Source: Podospora pseudoanserina (Eukaryota; Ascomycota; Sordariomycetes; Sordariales; Podosporaceae). Taken from it: 64,000 bases of DNA. The stretch spans positions 5,332,001-5,396,000 of the forward strand of contig NC_085920.1 of NCBI RefSeq assembly GCF_035222485.1. The letters are read 5' to 3'. The translations under genes were made by a program, and so were the position numbers. The notes beneath the pieces are model-generated. The model had not been told where the DNA came from. It did no database searches and saw nothing but the letters and a program-made list of their open reading frames with translations. Positions 58,701-64,000 of this stretch are shown here, piece by piece. The stretch's first letter is position 1. Each line of letters starts with the position of its first letter.

Positions 58701-60481
58701 GGGTTTCCTCGACTGGTCGCGTCGTTGCTCAAGGCAGGGTATGATAAGGAAGTGAACGAATACGATACGTATGACAACGCACCCGTAGGTTTTTCTTCGA
58801 ACCCTCAACCTGCTCCAGTTCTTGGGAAAAAACGACTAACATAGCACACAGCTCCACCTGGCTGCCCTCTTCGGCAAGGCAGACATCATCGAGCAGCTGC
58901 TTGAGGTCAAGAGTGTCAAACTCGATGACGCCGGCAAAAACAGTTCAGCATGTACCCCTCTTTCGATGGCCGCCGCGCGCGGCAAGATTCTCGTGATGAA
59001 GAAGCTCATCAGTAAAGGGGCCAATGTCAATTCAATCGATGTTGACATAGGTCCAGTCATCAACGCGGCTATTCTGTCCGGCAACAGCGATGCGGTAAAG
59101 CTGCTGATCGAACACGAAGCCAAACTGAACTACCCAGAGCATGAACACGAGGCCTCTGACTGGCCGCCGCCTCTTGCGCTCTCAGCCCTGTTTTCGGACC
59201 TGTCCATGTTCCAAACCATTTTAGACGCCGGGAACGAGGTTCTGAGTGAGGAGGAGTATAGCAAGGCTCTCGTCCTCGCATCCAGATCCGGCCGCGTCGA
59301 GATTGTGTCTTTATTGTTCGAAAACGAGCATGGTCAGGACACCTTTCAGAAGTCCCTCCAGGCCGCTCTTGAGGAAGAAAACTGGGATGTCACCAAGCTT
59401 CTTTTGCGCCACTCGCAAGATATGCTGGACTGCAACGACGTCTTTGAGAAAGCCTCAACAAGCGTCGAAAGCCTCGAAGACGTGCTAGATGAAATATGGA
59501 GGCATAGGCAAGGCCAGATCAACCAGGAAATCCTCAACAAATGCCTATATACGGCCACCGATAACGAGAAGGAGAATACCGTCAAGGCTCTCTTGAGGAT
59601 GGGTGCTGATCCAAACGCGGAAGGCACTTTGTAAGACACTATCATCTGCCCCTCGTTCCACGCCGATGCTAATAAGAAGCTACATAGATTTGGCAATGCG
59701 CTCACTGCTGCTGCAAATGACGGAGTCACCACGGATGATGGAAATGTGCCTATTGTGCAAGCCCTTCTCGAGGCCGGTGCTACTGTCACATCTGATTCCG
59801 GCTGGGCTCTTCAAGCCGCGGCCGAGCAAGGCCATCTAGCCGCTGTCAAGCTGCTCCTTGACTACGGAGCCGACATCAACCATTTCAGCGTCCAACACTC
59901 ATCCGGCACCGCTCTTCAAGCAGCATGTGACTGCGGGCACGAAGAAGTCGTGGAGTATCTGCTCAGCAAAGGCGCAGACCCAAACAAAGGCGGCGGGCGA
60001 TACGAGTATCCGATCATCGTGGCATCGATGCAGCCCAAAATTCTACCTCATCTTCTCGCCGCTCCGGGAATCGAACTCAATGTGGTTGGTGGACCAGGCC
60101 ACGGGAGCCCGCTTGTTTACGCCGCGGCCTCGCTACCTGCTGAGTACATTGTACAGCTCATCCAGGCGGGTGCGGATGTAAACATGGTTGATTTAGATGG
60201 TGATACACCTCTCATGGCTGCGGCGTTGGTGGGTGACTATGAATGTGTGAAGCTGCTGCTGGAGCATGGGGCGGACATCATGACCATAAGCCCCAACAGG
60301 GGCACCGCTCTAGAAGTGGCGCTGGAAGAGGGGCACGACGAGTGCATAAAGCTACTGGCGAATAGAGCTGTCTTTATTCAGAGGCAATTGCAGATCTCTG
60401 CGGAGCGAGAGGAAGGGTTGGCATTGGAAATCATTGAGCAGGAGAGAGAGAACCGGCGCTACCTCCATCAGCAGCAGCAGC

Positions 60482-60579
<98 letters not shown>

Positions 60580-60771
60580 CGGCAGCAGCAGCAGCGTATT
60601 GGTAGCGATTTTGGCCAGCAAGAACCCGAACTCGAGGACCAAATCGGCAGGCTGAGGCTACAGGACGACGATCACGATGTTGATGTGGACTCCTTGAGTC
60701 AGGGCGGCGATGGGAACCCTTACCCCACGACCGGTGAAGAAGAGGACTCTTATCAACAAGGAAGCTGGTAG
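55703..60771 (+). CDS. NLR-like STAND receptor: alpha/beta hydrolase, NACHT, ankyrin repeats, polyQ
   Basis: Seven exons: 55703-55770, 55838-56072, 56128-56562, 56627-57847, 57906-58784, 58852-59630, 59688-60771. All introns are 55-67 nt and all phases fit, giving 1566 aa. Residues about 20-246 are a lipase-like alpha/beta hydrolase (IVAIPGLGANPVKSW; GHSMGG with Ser 117), the SesB-like N-terminus known in fungal NLRs. A linker leads to NACHT: WIYGGEGKGKTPAATAVV (Walker A Lys 379), then TVYFVICNLHELPE at about 491, where the acidic Walker B residues are mostly lost. Helical/winged regions and an acidic stretch near 813-835 follow. Ankyrin-type repeats run from about 910 to 1430, then a polyQ tract (1467-1508). 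Such proteins act in non-self recognition and regulated cell death. Intact by this model. Confidence 0.9.
60469..60594 (+). repeat. CAG/CAA trinucleotide repeat coding for polyglutamine
   Basis: Four CAG, then 33 uninterrupted CAA, one CGG, then four CAG codons. The pure CAA run is expected to be length-variable by replication slippage. It lies in the last exon of the NLR gene. Confidence 0.97.
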
Positions 60772-60938
60772 TGGGATACGACTAAAGCAGCATGATGGCT
60801 GTGTCAAAACACTGGGCTTCTAGCCTAGATATGAGGCTGTCCCCAGGAGTAGCTACCAAAGAACAAGCTTCATGACCCCAGATCCCTCCGAAGTGCAATA
60901 CAGTAACGGTAAAATCGGCCCATTAACCACGCAATACC

Positions 60939-61604
60939 CTACAATTCGAGCTCCTGTGCATAACGAATTCCCATAGCAAACATCCAGACCCTCGGATCAA
61001 CAACAACGTCGTGTTGATCTCTCAGCTCATTGAGCTTGGTCTCCAACTCCCTCAATGGCACCTCCCACTCAACCGTAAACTCTCCCTTATCCAACCTCTG
61101 CTGCCCCTCTTCCTCCCCATTTTTATCTCTCGCACAAACAAAAACTGCGCTGAGCTTCGCAGCAATAGGCACCGGCTCCGAGGTCAACGGAGGGCTCGCT
61201 GGCCTAATCACCAAGCCTGTCTTGGTAGTTTCCTCTTCCAGCTCCCTCACAGCAGCCTGCTCTGCCGTCTCGGCCCTGCGGCGGCCTACAAAGCCAGCTG
61301 GGAACTCGATCGTGTCGGCTTCGTATTGGGGGCGGAACTGCTGAACCAGGATAGTGCACCACCTGCCCCGGGAGTCTCTGTAGATGTTGGGGACCAGCAT
61401 CCCGACTGGCTGATGCAGGTCAGGGTAATTGCGGAGGAAGACAAAGTCCCGTTCTCGGATCACTTCGTCTTTGTCTCTTGGGTCGATGTAAGTGAGAACA
61501 CCGAGGCCTTGGTACTTGCCACAGGCGATTGGCTTCTTCTCTATGATGTAGGGGGAGCTTGACTTGGGCAGTGTTGGTGTGGCCGGAGTTGCTGAGGATG
61601 CCAT
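60939..61604 (-). CDS. Nudix hydrolase, ADP-ribose/ADP-sugar pyrophosphatase type
   Basis: A single exon gives 221 aa from MASSATPATPTLPKSSSP. The Nudix box is GFVGRRRAETAEQAAVRELE followed by EETTKTG (REx2EE metal-binding helix), preceded by TIEFPAGFV as in the ADP-ribose pyrophosphatase (YSA1/NUDT5) group. The enzyme would cleave ADP-ribose or similar to AMP and ribose 5-phosphate. The frame stays open upstream to 61775, but the extra residues are low-complexity; ATG 61604 is preferred. Convergent with the NLR gene, 168 bp between stops. Confidence 0.92.
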   Translation of the reverse strand: MASSATPATPTLPKSSSPYIIEKKPIACGKYQGLGVLTYIDPRDKDEVIRERDFVFLRNYPDLHQPVGMLVPNIYRDSRGRWCTILVQQFRPQYEADTIEFPAGFVGRRRAETAEQAAVRELEEETTKTGLVIRPASPPLTSEPVPIAAKLSAVFVCARDKNGEEEGQQRLDKGEFTVEWEVPLRELETKLNELRDQHDVVVDPRVWMFAMGIRYAQELEL

Positions 61605-62305
61605 GATTTTTGATGGGTTGTGTGGTGCAGCTTGTGTCTGCCGGGATAGGTTGAAGGTGATATTAGACGTGGGACTTGACGAAATAGTGTGAGATATTCT
61701 GCCTATCCCATCTTTGATCTGTACTGAATTGGAGTAGGAAAGCTCGGAGGAGCGGGATAGGTCACCCTTTATCAACCCGAGGTGGGCTTACCTTAGTATG
61801 ACCAGTCAATACACGATACAGTCATCCACCATCACCGAACAAGGCTAGGCATTGAAGCAGTGCCTGACAACCTAACATGGTAACACGAGTGATATAATTA
61901 ACTTGCAGCCCCTAAGCATTATGTGCCGCACGACTTCACCCTTTTTCTCAGTGTAGCATTGATGTTTCTCCACGTTTGCGCCAAGCCAGCTGAGTGCCTG
62001 AAAAAGGCTGGCGCTTAGGTAGGAAGGTGAGGTACGGAGTAAGCAGCATGGATGCTGGGCTGGCAGCCGCTCATCTTTCTGAAGACGTGGACAGCCCGTT
62101 CCCCAACTCATATACATCGTCAGCTACACATTGTTTTGCTAAACTTCAACTTCATTCGCAGTTCATATCGTATCCTCCATGACCAACCCTTGACCCTGAT
62201 CTCTGCCATCACAGCTCACACACCAAGGTGAGCGACGATGGGATGTTCACTTAACACTTAAATCTTACAACTTTCAAGCCAGAGCCGCAGCAAAGAGTCG
62301 CAGCC
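61605..62305. promoter_or_regulatory. Divergent promoter region of the Nudix and DUF6601-like genes
   Basis: About 0.7 kb between divergent starts. No gene seen. Spliced leaders are possible. Confidence 0.4.
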
Positions 62306-63352
62306 ATGGCGCCCTTACCAGCATCGCCCTTTACGTGCAATATTCTAGAGACAAATCAGGAAAACGTTCAAGACGACGGGAACAGGCTTCTTGACCAGTT
62401 TCCTGCCTCGTATCGGGCTGATCCCGACGACTTGCGGGCCCCAGCTACCCCCGAGTTAGACCTCATCGCCCAGGAGATAAACGTCAAGAGGCTGCATGGG
62501 ATCATCCACCTACTGTGGCTTGCAGGGCGGCCCGTCCCGCCTCGCCCTCTCCACTACCAGCTAGCCCTAGGGCGAGAGATCACCGTCATCGAACGAATGG
62601 AAGCCCACCTAGTCTGGGGCTCAGGCCGGATTTACCTCAAGCCCTTACCGCGCTACCTTCTAAACCCACACTTCTGGACCAGCTACCTCTCCTGCTCCCA
62701 ATGCCTCCCCCGACAACCCCTAGAAGCTGGCCCATCCCCTTGCCCCCACCCCCGCCTTAAAAGCTGCGCCCTCGGATTCCTCCTCTCCTACATCGCCCTC
62801 ATAGCCTACGAAAACGACTTCCTCATCGCCAAGGACAAACGCCTCATCCCATCAGAAATCACCTGGCCCCAATGGCGCCAGCTAGTCCGCGAAGTCCTCG
62901 CCGGCGACGGTGCCAACCGTTTGTACGCCCACGTCAACCCCCGATTCATCTACGGCGAGCTGAGGCTCAACAGGCTGAACCTCATCTTCTTCGCCCTCCA
63001 GGGTCCCCTCTCCACCGGGTTCGTAGCCACCTGGAATTCCTACGGGGCTTTCTACCGCGACAACTCGGCCTGGATCATCACCGTCATAGCTTACATCGTC
63101 CTCGTCCTGTCTGCCGCCCAGGTCGGTCTTTCGACGACCCGGCTGGCCGAGAGCGACGCTTTCCAGGACGCGTCGTACGGCTTCACTATATTTTCATTGG
63201 TCGTTCCGCTCTTTGCTCTCGCTATGCTCGTCGGTTTGTCGGCTGTTTTGTGGGCGTACAATGTGGTGAGGACGAGGCGGTTCGAGGCCAAAAGATCAAA
63301 AACTCTCGGGAGGGCCTGGCGAGGGGAGAAGACAGAGTCGCAACAACGATAG
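62306..63352 (+). CDS. DUF6601-like fungal membrane protein
   Basis: A single exon gives 348 aa, ATG in good context (GCAGCCATGGCG). The N-terminal region has RLHGIIHLLWLAGRPVPPRP, HYQLALGREITVIERMEAHL and VWGSGRIYLKPLPRYLLNPH, a pattern I associate with fungal proteins annotated DUF6601. Two membrane segments lie near the C-terminus (WIITVIAYIVLVLSAAQVGL and FTIFSLVVPLFALAMLVGLS), with a basic tail. Function unknown. The DUF number is from memory; the reading frame itself is secure. Confidence 0.8.
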   Translation: MAPLPASPFTCNILETNQENVQDDGNRLLDQFPASYRADPDDLRAPATPELDLIAQEINVKRLHGIIHLLWLAGRPVPPRPLHYQLALGREITVIERMEAHLVWGSGRIYLKPLPRYLLNPHFWTSYLSCSQCLPRQPLEAGPSPCPHPRLKSCALGFLLSYIALIAYENDFLIAKDKRLIPSEITWPQWRQLVREVLAGDGANRLYAHVNPRFIYGELRLNRLNLIFFALQGPLSTGFVATWNSYGAFYRDNSAWIITVIAYIVLVLSAAQVGLSTTRLAESDAFQDASYGFTIFSLVVPLFALAMLVGLSAVLWAYNVVRTRRFEAKRSKTLGRAWRGEKTESQQR

Positions 63353-64000
63353 GAAACAGTATATGCAGCAACAGTGAAAGATAAATCGAGAGTACTTCCC
63401 TAGTTCCAAATGTATCGTGTGCAATCATCCTATCAACATCTATTTCTTCTTCAACACTACTCTCAACAAACAAAACTAATCATACATATATCAAATCCAC
63501 GCACAAGAATGTACCATCAATCTTGTAAACACATTCAGACAGACATTCAAAGACAGAGAAAGAAAAGGTATGAAAATATAGAAAATAGAAATTCTCTCCG
63601 TATATGCTCTGATCATTTCTATTCCCCTTCCCCTCAAGAAACCAGCTTCCATGCTTTCCATGCACACACGCAAGAAAAAGAAAAAGAAAAAAAACTCCAG
63701 TCATCCCCACACTCCCAGAACCAAAGATCAAGAACCATTGCCGCTCCCCCTTTCTTTGACTTTGAAGTGGTGACAAATAATGCCCAACAATAGTGTTATG
63801 CAAGGGTAAAAAGCTTTCCTCCAGCAAAAAAATTGAATCTCTCACAGAGAAAAAGAGAAGGGAAGTGAAGACAAGAAAGATAAAAAGTACAATCGAACCG
63901 AAAAAAAGGGGGCTGTTTGTTACTCGCACTGAATAACCCGACTCAAGCGCCAGTCATTGGACTGCCCGCAGGACTCACCGCATCAAGCGGTGCAGCGTGC
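63353..64000. other. 3' flank, no gene recognised
   Basis: AC-rich then AG-rich low-complexity sequence with AAAAAGAAAAAG runs. Likely 3' UTR and intergenic sequence up to the window end. Confidence 0.45.

Noticed and set aside
60352-60655. Poly-Leu and poly-Asn frames across the CAA repeat
   Set aside because: Shadows of the polyglutamine tract in other frames.

Overview
The window is nuclear DNA of a filamentous ascomycete, most probably a sordariomycete close to Neurospora, Podospora or Chaetomium. Genes carry short introns (about 48-85 nt) with GT..AG ends and CTAAC-type branch sites. A single dispersed 5S rRNA gene is present, as in Neurospora. There is an al-2 type bifunctional carotenoid gene, a cryptochrome-DASH, and a retroelement with strong RIP-like C-to-T damage. 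Gene models were spliced by eye: most were accepted only where donor, acceptor and codon phase gave one uninterrupted frame of sensible length. Family names come from motif recognition, not database searches.

Left part (1-7.8 kb): the 3' end of a signal peptide peptidase gene (+), an Sfp-type phosphopantetheinyl transferase (-), a large fungal membrane protein (-) and a secreted CE3 esterase with a cellulose-binding domain (-). From 7.8 to 21 kb lies a graveyard of mobile elements: a Ty3/gypsy RT-RNase H remnant, a LINE endonuclease remnant, two decayed LTRs, a Fot1/pogo transposase pseudogene, and a LINE 3' end fused to a 5S rRNA fragment. Among these sit a secreted-protein gene whose start codon reads ACG, a secreted tandem-repeat gene broken by one extra base, a kinase-like pseudogene and a truncated Ser/Thr-rich surface-protein gene.

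Middle part (21-36 kb): al-2 (-), divergent from a mitochondrial-type hotdog thioesterase (+), then cry-DASH (+), an intact 5S rRNA gene (+) and a cutinase (+). al-2 and cry-DASH are both light-linked functions and lie about 6 kb apart. From 36 to 45 kb there is another 5S fragment, G-rich minisatellites, a broken C2H2 zinc-finger gene, a broken low-complexity gene, a small hypothetical gene and a Zn2Cys6 gene.

Right part (45-64 kb): a complete 7.45-kb Ty3/gypsy element (identical 399-bp LTR lengths, 5-bp ATTTG target duplication) lies on the minus strand in an AT-rich, heavily mutated island. It carries an antisense accessory ORF remnant and a tRNA-Asp-like sequence. Next to the island is the most striking gene: a 7-exon NLR-like STAND receptor of 1566 aa (alpha/beta hydrolase, NACHT, ankyrin repeats, polyglutamine). 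A Nudix hydrolase (-) and a DUF6601-like membrane protein (+) follow. The four broken 5S copies, the 5S-LINE fusion, the decayed secreted-protein genes and the NLR beside a RIP-hit island mark this as a fast-evolving accessory region around conserved metabolic and light-response genes.
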